Positions 17,440 through 27,374 of a stretch of DNA of 64,000 bases are shown here, piece by piece. The position numbers and the translations under genes are program-made. This DNA is from Roseovarius albus. GTDB lineage: Bacteria; Pseudomonadota; Alphaproteobacteria; Rhodobacterales; Rhodobacteraceae. The notes under the pieces were generated by a model. It made no database searches. It saw nothing but the letters and a program-made list of their open reading frames with translations, and had not been told where the DNA came from. Where the stretch lies: NCBI RefSeq assembly GCF_900172335.1, contig NZ_FWFX01000005.1, positions 124,001 to 188,000 of the forward strand. The letters are read 5' to 3'. The stretch's first letter is position 1; the number at the start of each line of letters is the position of its first letter.

Positions 17440-19491
17440 ATGAGCACCGATCCTCTCGTCGTCTTTACCCCATCTGGTAAACGCGGTCACTTTCCTGTTG
17501 GTACTCCAGTTCTGACTGCGGCCCGGCAATTGGGTGTAGATCTCGATTCGGTTTGTGGTGGGCGCGGGATCTGCTCAAAATGCCAGATCACACCCAGCTA
17601 TGGTGAATTTCCCAAACACGGTGTGACTGTTGCGGATGACGCGCTGTCTGAATGGAACGCGGTTGAGCAGCGCTATGATGACAAACGTGGATTGAAACCC
17701 GGTCGCCGTCTGGGGTGCCAGGCAACAGTTCAGGGCGATATCGTTATCGATGTTCCGCCTGAAAGCCAGGTCCACAAACAGGTGGTGCGCAAGGCGGCGT
17801 CGGCTCGCGCAATCCAGATGGATCCGGCCACACGTCTGTTTTTTGTCGAGGTGGACGAGCCCGATATGCACGAACCCACCGGCGATCTGGAGCGGCTGGA
17901 GCGTGCCCTACGTGATCAGTGGGAAATTGAAAGCATCACGGCTGACGTGACTTTGCTGTCAAAACTTCAGCCGGTATTGCGCAAAGGCAAGTTTCAAGTC
18001 ACCGTCGCGCTGAACAAGGCACATGATGACTCCATTGCGCGTGTTATCGACATTTGGCCTGGCCTGCACGAGGCTGGCCTGTACGGTTTGGCTATTGACC
18101 TTGGCTCTACGACGGTTGCTGCTCACCTGACTGATTTGGAAACGGGAGAGGTTAAAGCCTCATCCGGCATCATGAACCCACAGATCCGCTTTGGCGAAGA
18201 CCTGATGAGCCGGGTCAGCTATTCGATGATGAACCCGGGCGGTGACAAGGAAATGACCGCTGCCGTGCGCGATGCCATCAATACTCTGGCCGAAGAAATC
18301 GCCAAAGAGGCCGAGATTGACGCCGCGCTGATTGTCGAAGTTGTCTTTGTGTGTAACCCGGTCATGCACCACCTGCTGTTGGGTATCGATCCTGTGGAAC
18401 TGGGTCAGGCACCCTTTGCGCTGGCCACATCCGAAAGCCTGTCGCTTGAAGCACGCGATCTGGACCTGACTGCCATCAACCGTCGGGCTCGTACCTATAT
18501 TCTGCCCTGTATTGCAGGACACGTTGGTGCCGACTGTGCCGCGGTTGCACTTTCTGAGGAGCCCGGCAAATCCGAGGATCTGGCTCTGATCGTGGACGTG
18601 GGCACAAATGCCGAAATTCTGCTGGGCGACAAAGAGCGGGTTCTAGCGTGCTCTTCCCCAACCGGCCCCGCCTTTGAGGGAGCGCAGATCAGTTCTGGCC
18701 AGCGTGCCGCTCCCGGTGCGATTGAGGCGATCAGGATTGATCCCGAAACCAAAGAACCGCGGTTCCGCGTGATTGGGTGCGAACTTTGGTCGGATGAAGA
18801 TGGTTTTGATGAGGCGACTGCGACAACCGGGATTACCGGGATTTGTGGCTCCGGCATAATCGAAGCGGTAGCTGAGTTGCGTATTGCCGGGTTGATGGAT
18901 GACAGTGGCCTGATCGGGTCTGAGGCGCAAACCGGAACCGGCCGCTGCGTTCCTGAAGGGCGCACCAATTCCTATCTGGTTCATGATTCCAGCGCTGAAG
19001 GCGGCCCTCGTATAACTGTCACCCAAGGTGACATCCGTGCTATTCAGCTTGCAAAATCAGCGCTTTATGCTGGGGCACGTTTGTTGATGGATCAACGTGG
19101 TGTCGATAAGGTTGATCGCGTTGTGCTGGCCGGTGCTTTCGGGGCGCACATCAGTTCATTGCATGCCATGGTGCTGGGGATGATCCCAGATGTGCCACTC
19201 GATAAAGTCATGAGTGCAGGTAACGCCGCCGGTACCGGTGCGCGGATTGCTCTGTGTAACATTGCTGCCCGGAAAGAGATCGAACGCGTTGTACGAGAAA
19301 TCACCAAGGTAGAAACCGCGATCGAGCCGAAGTTTCAGGACCACTTTGTTGCGGCCAATGCGATCCCGCACAAAACCGACCCCTTCCCAGAACTGGCAAA
19401 AATCACCAACCTGCCGAACCCATCGTTTAACACACAAGGGGATTCCGGTGGGGATGATGGCGGCCGCCGCCGTCGTCGTCGCCGCGGTTGA
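17440..19491 (+). CDS. 2Fe-2S ferredoxin / ASKHA protein, corrinoid-activation (RACo/RamA-like) family
   Basis: From ATG 17440 the protein is 683 residues. The N terminus is a ferredoxin domain with cysteines at 39, 45 and 48 (CGGRGICSKC) and 93 (RRLGCQ). The remainder is an ASKHA-type ATPase domain (GLYGLAIDLGSTTVAAHLTD; VDVGTNAEILLG; GICGSGIIEAV; LAGAFGAHI), the DUF4445 arrangement of reductive activators of corrinoid methyltransferases. By family knowledge it would use ATP to reduce Co(II) corrinoid proteins. No corrinoid protein, methyltransferase or B12 gene is adjacent. The extreme C terminus is an unusual GGRRRRRRRG tail. A reading from 17359 adds 27 unlikely residues and was rejected. 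Confidence 0.88.
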   Translation: MSTDPLVVFTPSGKRGHFPVGTPVLTAARQLGVDLDSVCGGRGICSKCQITPSYGEFPKHGVTVADDALSEWNAVEQRYDDKRGLKPGRRLGCQATVQGDIVIDVPPESQVHKQVVRKAASARAIQMDPATRLFFVEVDEPDMHEPTGDLERLERALRDQWEIESITADVTLLSKLQPVLRKGKFQVTVALNKAHDDSIARVIDIWPGLHEAGLYGLAIDLGSTTVAAHLTDLETGEVKASSGIMNPQIRFGEDLMSRVSYSMMNPGGDKEMTAAVRDAINTLAEEIAKEAEIDAALIVEVVFVCNPVMHHLLLGIDPVELGQAPFALATSESLSLEARDLDLTAINRRARTYILPCIAGHVGADCAAVALSEEPGKSEDLALIVDVGTNAEILLGDKERVLACSSPTGPAFEGAQISSGQRAAPGAIEAIRIDPETKEPRFRVIGCELWSDEDGFDEATATTGITGICGSGIIEAVAELRIAGLMDDSGLIGSEAQTGTGRCVPEGRTNSYLVHDSSAEGGPRITVTQGDIRAIQLAKSALYAGARLLMDQRGVDKVDRVVLAGAFGAHISSLHAMVLGMIPDVPLDKVMSAGNAAGTGARIALCNIAARKEIERVVREITKVETAIEPKFQDHFVAANAIPHKTDPFPELAKITNLPNPSFNTQGDSGGDDGGRRRRRRRG

Positions 19492-19507
19492 GTTAGCCTA
19501 GCAAAAA

Positions 19508-19534
19508 AGCCCCGTGAACTTCACGGGGCTTTTT
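19508..19534. terminator. Bidirectional rho-independent terminator
   Basis: AGCCCCGTGA-ACT-TCACGGGGCT is a perfect 10-bp stem flanked by AAAAAA on the left and TTTT on the right, so it can act on both strands. It lies between the convergent ASKHA and maeB genes. Confidence 0.93.
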
Positions 19535-19553
19535 CATAGGTTACTAGATCTAA

Positions 19554-21809
19554 TTACCCAATCTTACATGCCGCCAAAACAGCCATGTTCAGAATGTCGT
19601 TTGCTGTCGCGCTGGTGGGACACAGCTGAATAGGCTTGTCGACACCCGACAGGATCGGGCCAATCACTGTGGCCTCTGCCATTTCCTGCATCAATTTAAC
19701 CGAGATTGATGCTGAGTGGCGAGCAGGTACAACCAATACGTTGGCCGGACCGGTCAGGCGCTGGAACGGATAGCTTTTCTGCGCTTCAGTATTGAGGGCA
19801 ACATCAACCGTCATCTCACCCTCGAACTCAAAGTCAACGCCACGCTCTTCCAGAACTTGCGGTGCGCGGTGCATTTTTTCTGCCCGCTCAGACCGCGGGT
19901 AGCCAAAGGCCGAGAAGGAGACAAAGGCAACACGCGGCTCTAGGCCCAAGTGACGCGCTACTTCGGCGCCGCGTTCGGCGATATTGGCCAGATCTTCCTC
20001 GTTTGGCCATTCGTGGACAAGCGTATCGGCAATCAGAACAATCCGGCCCTTGTGCAACAGCGCCGAGACGCCAACGGCACCACTTTCGGCATCAGCGTCA
20101 AAGACGTGGTTGATCAACTCCATCACATGGGCAGACTTCCTAGTGGCACCTGTGACCAACCCGTCGCCATGGCCGTGAGCCAGCATCAAGGCTGCAAATA
20201 CGTGCCGGTCACGTGCGGCTAGGCGGTGTACATCATGCCGGTCAAAACCCTTGCGGCGCAGGCGTTTGTACAAAAACGCCTTGTATTCGCTCAGCCGGTC
20301 GGCTTTGGCCGCGTTCATGATTTCAATTTCACGTACGGCATCGCCCAATCCGGCGGCCTCGAGTTTTTCTTTTACATCTTCATCACGACCGATGACGATA
20401 GCCTTGCCCAGACCAGAGCGTTGATATTGCACGGCAGCGCGCAAGACGCGGGGATCATCACCTTCAGCAAAGATCATGCGCGCTTGTGAATTGCGCGCGC
20501 GGGCATTGATTGACCGCAGGATTGACGCCGTTGGGTCCATCCGCGATTTCAGCGTTTGTTCGTAGGCATCCATATCCACAATTGGGCGACGAGCAGCCCC
20601 GGTGTCCATGCAGGCCTTGGCGACCGCTGGTGGAATGGTGTGGATCAAACGCGGGTCAAACGGCGTTGGGATGATGTAGTCACGCCCAAACGACAGTTTT
20701 CGACCATAGGCAATATCGACCTCATCAGGAACATCGGCTCGGGCCAGATCAGCCAGCGCGCGGGCGCAAGCGATCTTCATCTCGTCATTGATTGCGCGGG
20801 CGTGCACATCCAGTGCCCCACGGAATAGGTATGGAAAGCCCAGAACGTTATTCACTTGGTTGGGATAGTCTGACCGACCCGTGGCAATAATCGCGTCTGG
20901 ACGAACCTCATGGGCTTCTTCCGGGGTAATTTCGGGGTCTGGATTCGCCATGGCAAAGATCACCGGGCTTTCGGCCATTGCGCTGACCATTTCTTGTGTC
21001 ACTGCACCCTTGACCGACACACCAAGGAATACGTCCGCTCCTTGCATGGCTTCTTCCAGTGTACGCAGCTCAGTTGAAATCGCGTGGGCAGATTTCCACT
21101 GGTTCATACCTTCGGTGCGACCCTGATAGATCACGCCTTTCGTATCGCAAACGATACAGTTGTCATGCTTTGCGCCCATTGATTTGAGCAATTCAATACA
21201 GGCAATACCTGCCGCGCCCGCGCCGTTCAGGACGATTTTGACATCTTCGATCTTTTTACCTGAAATATGTAGTGCGTTGAGCAGGCCTGCCGCACAAATA
21301 ACAGCAGTACCGTGTTGGTCATCATGAAACACCGGGATGTCCATGATTTCCTTTAAGCGCTGTTCAATGATGAAACATTCCGGTGCTTTGATGTCTTCAA
21401 GGTTGATGCCACCAAAGGTCGGGCCCATCAGCTTGACGGCCTCAATGAACTTGTCAGGGTCTTCCGTGTCCAATTCGATATCGATGGAGTTCACATCGGC
21501 AAAGCGCTTGAACAAAACAGCCTTGCCTTCCATCACCGGCTTTGATCCCAAGGCCCCTAGGTTACCCAATCCCAGAACCGCAGTTCCGTTCGAAATTACC
21601 GCTACAAGGTTACCCTTGTTGGTGTAGTCATAAGCTGTTTCTGGGTTTGCGGCGATTTCCTCACATGGCACAGCCACTCCCGGCGAATAGGCCAATGACA
21701 GATCGCGCTGGGTGGTCATCGGGACCGTGGCAGCAATCTCGAATTTGCCCGGGGTGGGCTCGATGTGAAACGCAAGGGCTTCTTCGCGGGTGAACTTGGG
21801 CTTTGACAT
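19554..21809 (-). CDS. maeB: NADP-dependent malic enzyme with phosphotransacetylase-like C-terminal domain
   Basis: MaeB decarboxylates malate to pyruvate with reduction of NADP. From the ATG at 21809 (MSKPKFTREEALAFH) it is 751 residues, the normal length of the two-domain form. The malic domain has SLAYSPGVAVPCEEI, DDQHGTAVICAAGLLN and VLNGAGAAGIACIELL; the C-terminal part (from about residue 430) is phosphate acetyltransferase-like (GAVGVSALLHKGR, GPILSGVDKPIQL) and is believed regulatory. A reading 31 codons longer runs into the divergent mutS leader and was rejected. Confidence 0.95.
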   Translation of the reverse strand: MSKPKFTREEALAFHIEPTPGKFEIAATVPMTTQRDLSLAYSPGVAVPCEEIAANPETAYDYTNKGNLVAVISNGTAVLGLGNLGALGSKPVMEGKAVLFKRFADVNSIDIELDTEDPDKFIEAVKLMGPTFGGINLEDIKAPECFIIEQRLKEIMDIPVFHDDQHGTAVICAAGLLNALHISGKKIEDVKIVLNGAGAAGIACIELLKSMGAKHDNCIVCDTKGVIYQGRTEGMNQWKSAHAISTELRTLEEAMQGADVFLGVSVKGAVTQEMVSAMAESPVIFAMANPDPEITPEEAHEVRPDAIIATGRSDYPNQVNNVLGFPYLFRGALDVHARAINDEMKIACARALADLARADVPDEVDIAYGRKLSFGRDYIIPTPFDPRLIHTIPPAVAKACMDTGAARRPIVDMDAYEQTLKSRMDPTASILRSINARARNSQARMIFAEGDDPRVLRAAVQYQRSGLGKAIVIGRDEDVKEKLEAAGLGDAVREIEIMNAAKADRLSEYKAFLYKRLRRKGFDRHDVHRLAARDRHVFAALMLAHGHGDGLVTGATRKSAHVMELINHVFDADAESGAVGVSALLHKGRIVLIADTLVHEWPNEEDLANIAERGAEVARHLGLEPRVAFVSFSAFGYPRSERAEKMHRAPQVLEERGVDFEFEGEMTVDVALNTEAQKSYPFQRLTGPANVLVVPARHSASISVKLMQEMAEATVIGPILSGVDKPIQLCPTSATANDILNMAVLAACKIG

Positions 21810-21943
21810 GGACCTGACCAGTTTTGGATATGCTATCCTTCCATAGACGGGCTTTGCGAAAGGCTCAACCAAATGCCGGATTTGGCTTTCGTCTGGTCGC
21901 ATCGGTTTGTAATGTCTGGCATGGCCAAATCAGGGGGTACCAC

Positions 21944-24592
21944 GTGACAACCGGTAAATCAGCTGTAACGCCGATGATGGCGCAGTATCTGGAAATCAAA
22001 AGCCGCTATCCGAATGCCCTTCTGTTTTATCGCATGGGTGACTTTTATGAGCTGTTTTTCCACGATGCTGAGGAGGCGGCAGTCGCGCTTGATATTGCGC
22101 TAACCAAACGCGGCAAGCATCAGGGAGATGATATCCCGATGTGTGGCGTGCCTTTTCACGCCGCCGAAGGATATTTGCTCACATTGATCCGCAAAGGTTT
22201 TCGGGTCGCTGTGTGCGAACAGCTTGAAAGCCCGACCGAGGCGAAAAGGCGTGGAGCGAAGTCTGTCGTTAAGCGCGACGTTGTGCGTCTGGTCACGCCG
22301 GGAACACTGACTGAAGAAAGCTTGTTAGAGGCGCGTCGCCACAATTATCTGGCCAGTTTTGCCAATGTACGCGGGGAAACAGCGCTGGCCTGGGTTGATA
22401 TCTCAACCGGTGCTTTTCATGTCAGTGTAATCCCCGAAGTGCGGCTTGGTCCAGAATTGGCACGCCTGATGCCAAGTGAGTTGATCGTAGCCGAGGGCGA
22501 TGATCAGACACTGGCAGAAACCGCCGATGAATTTGGCGTTGCTCTGTCGCCCCTAGGTCGCGCGGCTTTTGACAGCACCGGCGGGCAAAAACGACTGTGT
22601 GATCTGTTTTCGGTTGGAACGCTTGAGGCCTACGGAAACTTCTCCCGCGCCGAAGTTGCGGCTATGGGGGCGGTGGTTGAATACTTGGAGATTACGCAGA
22701 AGGGTAAGCTGCCCCTCTTGCATCCACCTCAACGAGAGGCGCAGGCGCGGGTCTTGCAAATCGATGCGGCCACCCGGCGGAACCTTGAGTTGACCCACGC
22801 CCTGTCTGGCGGTCGTTCGGGGTCGCTGATCGGGGTGATGGATCGCACAGTGACGGCGGCTGGTGGCCGATTGTTGGAGCGGCGAATTTCCAGTCCCTCG
22901 AGGAAAATTGAGGTAATCCAATCGCGATTAGAGGCCGTTTCCTTTTCCTATGATAATTCTGGGTTTAGTGAGCGAGTTCGCGGGATGTTGCGCAAGGTTC
23001 CAGACCTGGACCGCGCCCTGTCACGCCTTTCGATTGACCGTGGCGGACCGCGCGACTTGGCGGCGGTGCGCAATGCGCTGGCTCAGGCAAGTGATCTTCC
23101 TGGGTCAACCGATGGCCATGATTTGCCCGAGCTGCTGAAATCAGCGGTGCAGGATCTTATGGGCCACGATGATCTGGTTGATTTGCTGGATAATGCGCTG
23201 GTGGATGAGCCGCCGCTTTTGGCGCGAGATGGTGGATTCATCGCGCCCGGCTATGATGAAGAACTGGATGAAGCACGCAAGCTGCGTGATGAAGGCCGCG
23301 CTGTCATTGCCGCCATGCAGCAGGAATATGTCGATCTGACAGGCATCCAGTCGCTCAAAGTCAAGCACAACAATGTGCTGGGGTACTTCGTCGAGGTGAC
23401 AGCAACCCACGCCGACAAGATGCTGTCGGAACCGTTGAGTGATACCTTCAAACACCGCCAGACCACGGCTAATCAGGTGCGTTTTACCACCCTGCCATTG
23501 ACCGAGATGGAAACGCGGATATTGAATGCGGGTGGGCAAGCGCTGGAAATCGAAAAACGTCTCTATTCTGCCTTAAGCCTCGAAATTTTGAACAAAGCAG
23601 CAGAAATTTCTCAAACCGCACGCGCTCTGGCAGAGATAGATTTGGCAACGGCACTGGGGGAATTGGCCCGCAATGAAAACTGGTGCAAGCCGAAGGTTGA
23701 TGAAAGTCGCGCTTTGGACATCAAAGGTGGCCGTCATCCGGTGGTGGAACAAGCGCTGAAATCACAAAGTGGCGAGCCGTTCATCGCCAATGATTGCCAT
23801 CTTGGGGACGACAGCGACATCTGGCTGCTGACTGGTCCAAACATGGCAGGTAAGTCGACGTTCTTGCGGCAAAATGCATTGATTGCCCTATTGGCACAAA
23901 TGGGCAGCTTTGTTCCAGCACAATCAGCTCATATTGGGATTGTCAGCCAGCTCTTCAGCCGCGTTGGCGCGTCTGACGATCTGGCGCGCGGGCGGTCGAC
24001 CTTTATGGTTGAAATGGTCGAAACTGCCGCGATCCTAAACCAAGCAGATGATCATGCGCTTGTCATTCTTGATGAGATCGGGCGCGGAACAGCGACCTAC
24101 GATGGCCTGTCTATAGCTTGGGCAACGCTGGAGCATTTGCACGAGGCCAACAAGTGTCGTGCACTGTTTGCCACGCATTATCATGAACTAACCAAGCTTA
24201 GTGAAAAGTTAGGACGTGTAGATAATGCGACCGTTTCCGTCAAAGAACACAACGGTGATGTCATATTCCTGCACGAGGTACGACGTGGCGCGGCAGACCG
24301 GTCTTATGGGGTTCAGGTGGCGAAACTGGCGGGATTGCCTGCATCTGTTGTCGAGCGGGCACGCGTTGTGTTGGATGCTCTGGAGAAGGGCGAGCGCGAA
24401 GGTGGGAGCAAGCGGGATACGTTGATCGATGATCTTCCGCTATTTTCGGCTGCTCCGCCAATGCCAGCTGCTCCGCCCGCCGCGGAAAGCCGGGTTGAAA
24501 AGAGATTGGCAGATATTTTGCCGGATGAACTAACGCCTCGGCAGGCGCTCGACCTAATTTACGAGCTAAAGGGATTAAGCGATGAAGATTGA
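21944..24592 (+). CDS. mutS: DNA mismatch repair protein MutS
   Basis: MutS recognises mispairs and starts methyl- or MutL-directed repair. From the GTG at 21944, which is preceded by GGGGGT, the protein is 882 residues and begins MTTGKSAVTPMMAQYLEIK. The mismatch-binding phenylalanine region is FYRMGDFYELFFHDA, Walker A is TGPNMAGKSTFLRQ, and the ABC signature and Walker B region reads DEIGRGTATYDGLSIAWA. An in-frame opening to 21824 adds 40 residues without family resemblance. It is divergent from maeB and overlaps the next gene by 11 nt. Confidence 0.95.
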   Translation: MTTGKSAVTPMMAQYLEIKSRYPNALLFYRMGDFYELFFHDAEEAAVALDIALTKRGKHQGDDIPMCGVPFHAAEGYLLTLIRKGFRVAVCEQLESPTEAKRRGAKSVVKRDVVRLVTPGTLTEESLLEARRHNYLASFANVRGETALAWVDISTGAFHVSVIPEVRLGPELARLMPSELIVAEGDDQTLAETADEFGVALSPLGRAAFDSTGGQKRLCDLFSVGTLEAYGNFSRAEVAAMGAVVEYLEITQKGKLPLLHPPQREAQARVLQIDAATRRNLELTHALSGGRSGSLIGVMDRTVTAAGGRLLERRISSPSRKIEVIQSRLEAVSFSYDNSGFSERVRGMLRKVPDLDRALSRLSIDRGGPRDLAAVRNALAQASDLPGSTDGHDLPELLKSAVQDLMGHDDLVDLLDNALVDEPPLLARDGGFIAPGYDEELDEARKLRDEGRAVIAAMQQEYVDLTGIQSLKVKHNNVLGYFVEVTATHADKMLSEPLSDTFKHRQTTANQVRFTTLPLTEMETRILNAGGQALEIEKRLYSALSLEILNKAAEISQTARALAEIDLATALGELARNENWCKPKVDESRALDIKGGRHPVVEQALKSQSGEPFIANDCHLGDDSDIWLLTGPNMAGKSTFLRQNALIALLAQMGSFVPAQSAHIGIVSQLFSRVGASDDLARGRSTFMVEMVETAAILNQADDHALVILDEIGRGTATYDGLSIAWATLEHLHEANKCRALFATHYHELTKLSEKLGRVDNATVSVKEHNGDVIFLHEVRRGAADRSYGVQVAKLAGLPASVVERARVVLDALEKGEREGGSKRDTLIDDLPLFSAAPPMPAAPPAAESRVEKRLADILPDELTPRQALDLIYELKGLSDED

Positions 24593-26546
24593 CCCGGATC
24601 AAGGCATCGTTCTGTCTGATGGTACGCGGCTGTCGGCCAAGCTTTGGTTGCCAGATGAGGCAATAACAGACACTGTTCCGGCCATATTGGAGTATTTGCC
24701 TTATCGAAAATCCGATGGCACCGCTGCACGAGATGACACGATGCACCCATGGTTTGCCAGCAATGGCTATGCCTGTTTGCGTGTGGACCGCCGTGGAACA
24801 GGAGACAGCGAGGGGCTCTACGATGATGAATATTCCGAACAGGAGTTGAGTGACGGAGTTGAGGTGATCAACTGGATTGCCAGTCAGAGCTGGTGCAACG
24901 GAAGTGTCGGGATTCAGGGGATTTCCTGGGGTGGGTTCAATGGCGTACAGCTGGCGGCCCGCGCACCCGAGGCCCTGAAGGCAGTGATCAGTATTGGCAC
25001 GTCAGTAGATCGTTACAATGATGACATTCATTACAAGGGTGGCATTCAGTTAGGGGAGAATATTGGCTGGGCCGCAACCGCGATGTCATGGTTGTCTATG
25101 CCACCTGATGCGGCGTTGTTGGGTCAAGGTAAGGCACGGGAGTTGTGGTTACAGCAACTTGAAAACACACCATTCTTAGCTGAGCGCTGGATGCGCCATG
25201 CGGATCGTGATGGCTATTGGAAACACGGGTCAATATGTGAAACCTTTGATGATCTGAAGGCGGCTGTTCTGGTGATCGGTGGGCAGCATGACGGGTATCG
25301 CAATGCGATTCTGGGCATGGTCGAGAATCTAAAGTGTCCGGTTCAGGGGATCATGGGGCCGTGGAGCCATAAGTATCCGCATATCAGCACGATTGAACCG
25401 TCGATTGACTATCAAAATCTTGCCCTGCGTTGGTGGGATAAGTGGTTGAAAAATATTGGTAATGGTGCGGAGAACGATCCATCCTATCGTGCATATGTTA
25501 TGGACAGTGTCGCTCCGGATCCATCGCTTGCGGAGCGACCCGGTGATTGGTTTGCCGTGCAGGATTGGAATTTGACACCCAAGAAAAATGCTGTTTTTGC
25601 TCTTGGCCGAAATACACTTGGTCGAGGCGAAGCCTTTGAAATTAAAGTAAATACTGACATCTCCTGTGGGCGGGCAAGCGGGGAGTTTTTTCCCTTTGGC
25701 TTTGGTCCGGGTGAATTACCAGATGATCAACGTATGGATGATGAACTGTCGGCGTGTTTTGACAGTGAGTCGCTGAACGAAGAACAAATTATCATTGGTT
25801 CTCCTATGGTTACGCTGAGGCTTTCGTCTGACAAACCGCGCGGGCAAGTGGTTGCGCGGCTGTGCGATGTGCGGCCAGATGGCAGCAGCATGTTGATCTC
25901 ACTTGGCATGCTGGATTTGCGTAATTTCGAGAGTTTTGAGGCGAAACAGACTCTGAATCCGGGGCAAGAGATTGATGTAAACCTGTCGTTGGATCAAACC
26001 GCCTACCGCGTTCCCAAGGGGCATAAATTGCGGTTGGCCATCAGCGGGAGCTATTGGCCCTTTGCTTGGCCGGAGGGGGATAGTTTCACTTTGACCCTGA
26101 CAGAAGGGAGTTTGACGTTGCCCGGCGTAAGCCAGGAATTTTGTACAAGTTGTACGTTCTCACCCCCTGTTTCGTACAAAACTCGGCCCTCCAAATACTT
26201 GCGCGAGGGTGCTGAATCCAAGACGTGGAGTGAAGATCCGCAAACCGGTGAAATTGTCTTGGAAATTTCCGGGGATCACGGGCGTCAATTGGATGAGGTC
26301 TCAGGGTTGATCACAGAAAGTGCGCTAACCGAGCGCTGGAGCATAAAACGCGATTACCCGGCGAGCGCTAAGGTTGAGATGGTCTGGAACCGGTCGATGA
26401 AGCGTGACGATTGGGAGGCGTGTACCAAAGTGGTCGCCACTATGCGCGGGCTGAAGGATACCTTCGAGGTGGAGCAAAGCCTGACCGCTTGGGAAAATGA
26501 CAGTCAGGTGCATGAGAAGTCCTGGTCGGCGTCAATTCCGCGATAG
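24582..26546 (+). CDS. CocE/NonD-type serine hydrolase (X-Pro dipeptidyl-peptidase S15 family)
   Basis: The 654-residue protein is an alpha/beta hydrolase with the S15 N-terminal domain: oxyanion region EYLPYRKSDGT, nucleophile elbow GISWGGFNG (about 111-119), then candidate acid in GGQHDGY and candidate His in GPWSHKYPH, followed by the beta-rich C-terminal PepX_C domain. Members hydrolyse acyl esters or peptides (cocaine esterase, glutaryl-7-ACA acylase); the substrate here is unknown. No signal peptide is seen. It overlaps the end of mutS by 11 nt, so it is probably translated from the same message, which is functionally unexpected. Confidence 0.88.
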   Translation: MKIDPDQGIVLSDGTRLSAKLWLPDEAITDTVPAILEYLPYRKSDGTAARDDTMHPWFASNGYACLRVDRRGTGDSEGLYDDEYSEQELSDGVEVINWIASQSWCNGSVGIQGISWGGFNGVQLAARAPEALKAVISIGTSVDRYNDDIHYKGGIQLGENIGWAATAMSWLSMPPDAALLGQGKARELWLQQLENTPFLAERWMRHADRDGYWKHGSICETFDDLKAAVLVIGGQHDGYRNAILGMVENLKCPVQGIMGPWSHKYPHISTIEPSIDYQNLALRWWDKWLKNIGNGAENDPSYRAYVMDSVAPDPSLAERPGDWFAVQDWNLTPKKNAVFALGRNTLGRGEAFEIKVNTDISCGRASGEFFPFGFGPGELPDDQRMDDELSACFDSESLNEEQIIIGSPMVTLRLSSDKPRGQVVARLCDVRPDGSSMLISLGMLDLRNFESFEAKQTLNPGQEIDVNLSLDQTAYRVPKGHKLRLAISGSYWPFAWPEGDSFTLTLTEGSLTLPGVSQEFCTSCTFSPPVSYKTRPSKYLREGAESKTWSEDPQTGEIVLEISGDHGRQLDEVSGLITESALTERWSIKRDYPASAKVEMVWNRSMKRDDWEACTKVVATMRGLKDTFEVEQSLTAWENDSQVHEKSWSASIPR

Positions 26547-26554
26547 AGTTCTGA

Positions 26555-27334
26555 TTATCTGTCGGTTCGAGGGCGCCAGAGAGCCATGGCATTACGGGCG
26601 GCGGTGGCGAGCATCAGGATGTCCGCCCCGACGGCCAGAAGATTAGCGCCCCACTCTGCGTATTCCTGTGCGTCCTTGTCGTTCATCGAGATGATGCCAG
26701 CCGCTTTTCCGGTTGCAGATATGCGTTCCAACGCATCTTTGATAGCGTCGCGCACCTCGGGTTGGGACGTGTCGCCATGATAACCCATATCAACGGCGAG
26801 ATCTGAAGGGCCGATGAAGATACCGTCGATGCCTTCGGTGGCCAGAATATCATCCAAAACAGTCAAACCTGCGCGGGATTCGACCTGAACAATCAGGCAA
26901 ATTTCGGCATCGGCGGTTTTGATGTAATTGTCATGCGTGTTGAACATCGATGCCCGCGCAATGGCCGCGCCAGATCCTCGGATACCATTTGGCGGATAGC
27001 GTGTGGCACGGACAAGGTCGCGGGCCTGATCGGCGGATTCGACCATTGGGATCAGTAGCGACTGCGCGCCGATGTCCAAAACCTGCTTGATCAGCCAGTC
27101 TTCGCCCATCGGCAGGCGCACCACGGCATTTGCGCGCTTGCCTTCCAACACCTGAAGCTGCCGCATGATGGTGCGCAGGTCATTTGGCGAATGTTCAACG
27201 TCTATCAGGATCCAATCGAAGTCGGCGGTTGAGAGTACTTCCGTCGCGTAAGGGTCAGCGAGGCTGGCCCAACAGCCAATTTGAGTTTCGCCGCGTTTCA
27301 GGGCGGCTTTGAGTGTGTTGGTCGGGGCGGGCAT
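26555..27334 (-). CDS. HpcH/HpaI-family aldolase
   Basis: A class II pyruvate aldolase of 259 residues, of the type that cleaves 4-hydroxy-2-oxo acids (for example 4-hydroxy-2-oxoheptanedioate) to pyruvate and an aldehyde. Visible motifs are LIDVEHSPND, the metal-binding Glu in QVESRAGL and Asp in FIGPSDLAVDMG. No hydroxyphenylacetate-degradation genes are nearby, so the physiological substrate is open. It lies 40 bp downstream of glsA and is probably co-transcribed with it; it is convergent with the CocE-type gene. Confidence 0.9.
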   Translation of the reverse strand: MPAPTNTLKAALKRGETQIGCWASLADPYATEVLSTADFDWILIDVEHSPNDLRTIMRQLQVLEGKRANAVVRLPMGEDWLIKQVLDIGAQSLLIPMVESADQARDLVRATRYPPNGIRGSGAAIARASMFNTHDNYIKTADAEICLIVQVESRAGLTVLDDILATEGIDGIFIGPSDLAVDMGYHGDTSQPEVRDAIKDALERISATGKAAGIISMNDKDAQEYAEWGANLLAVGADILMLATAARNAMALWRPRTDR

Positions 27335-27374
27335 TGCGATTCCGATCTATCGAGTTAGTGAAGACTGCCTGGCA

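Noticed and set aside
14431-21950. Additional CACGTG-containing sites as further parS copies
   Set aside because: The CACGTG cores noticed (for example 14431, 21941) lack the flanking TTT/AAA arms; only the two sites at 5298 and 7188 match fully.
26555-26590. GGTTCGAG segment resembling a tRNA T-loop
   Set aside because: It is the coding end of the aldolase on the minus strand and no acceptor or anticodon stem can be folded around it.
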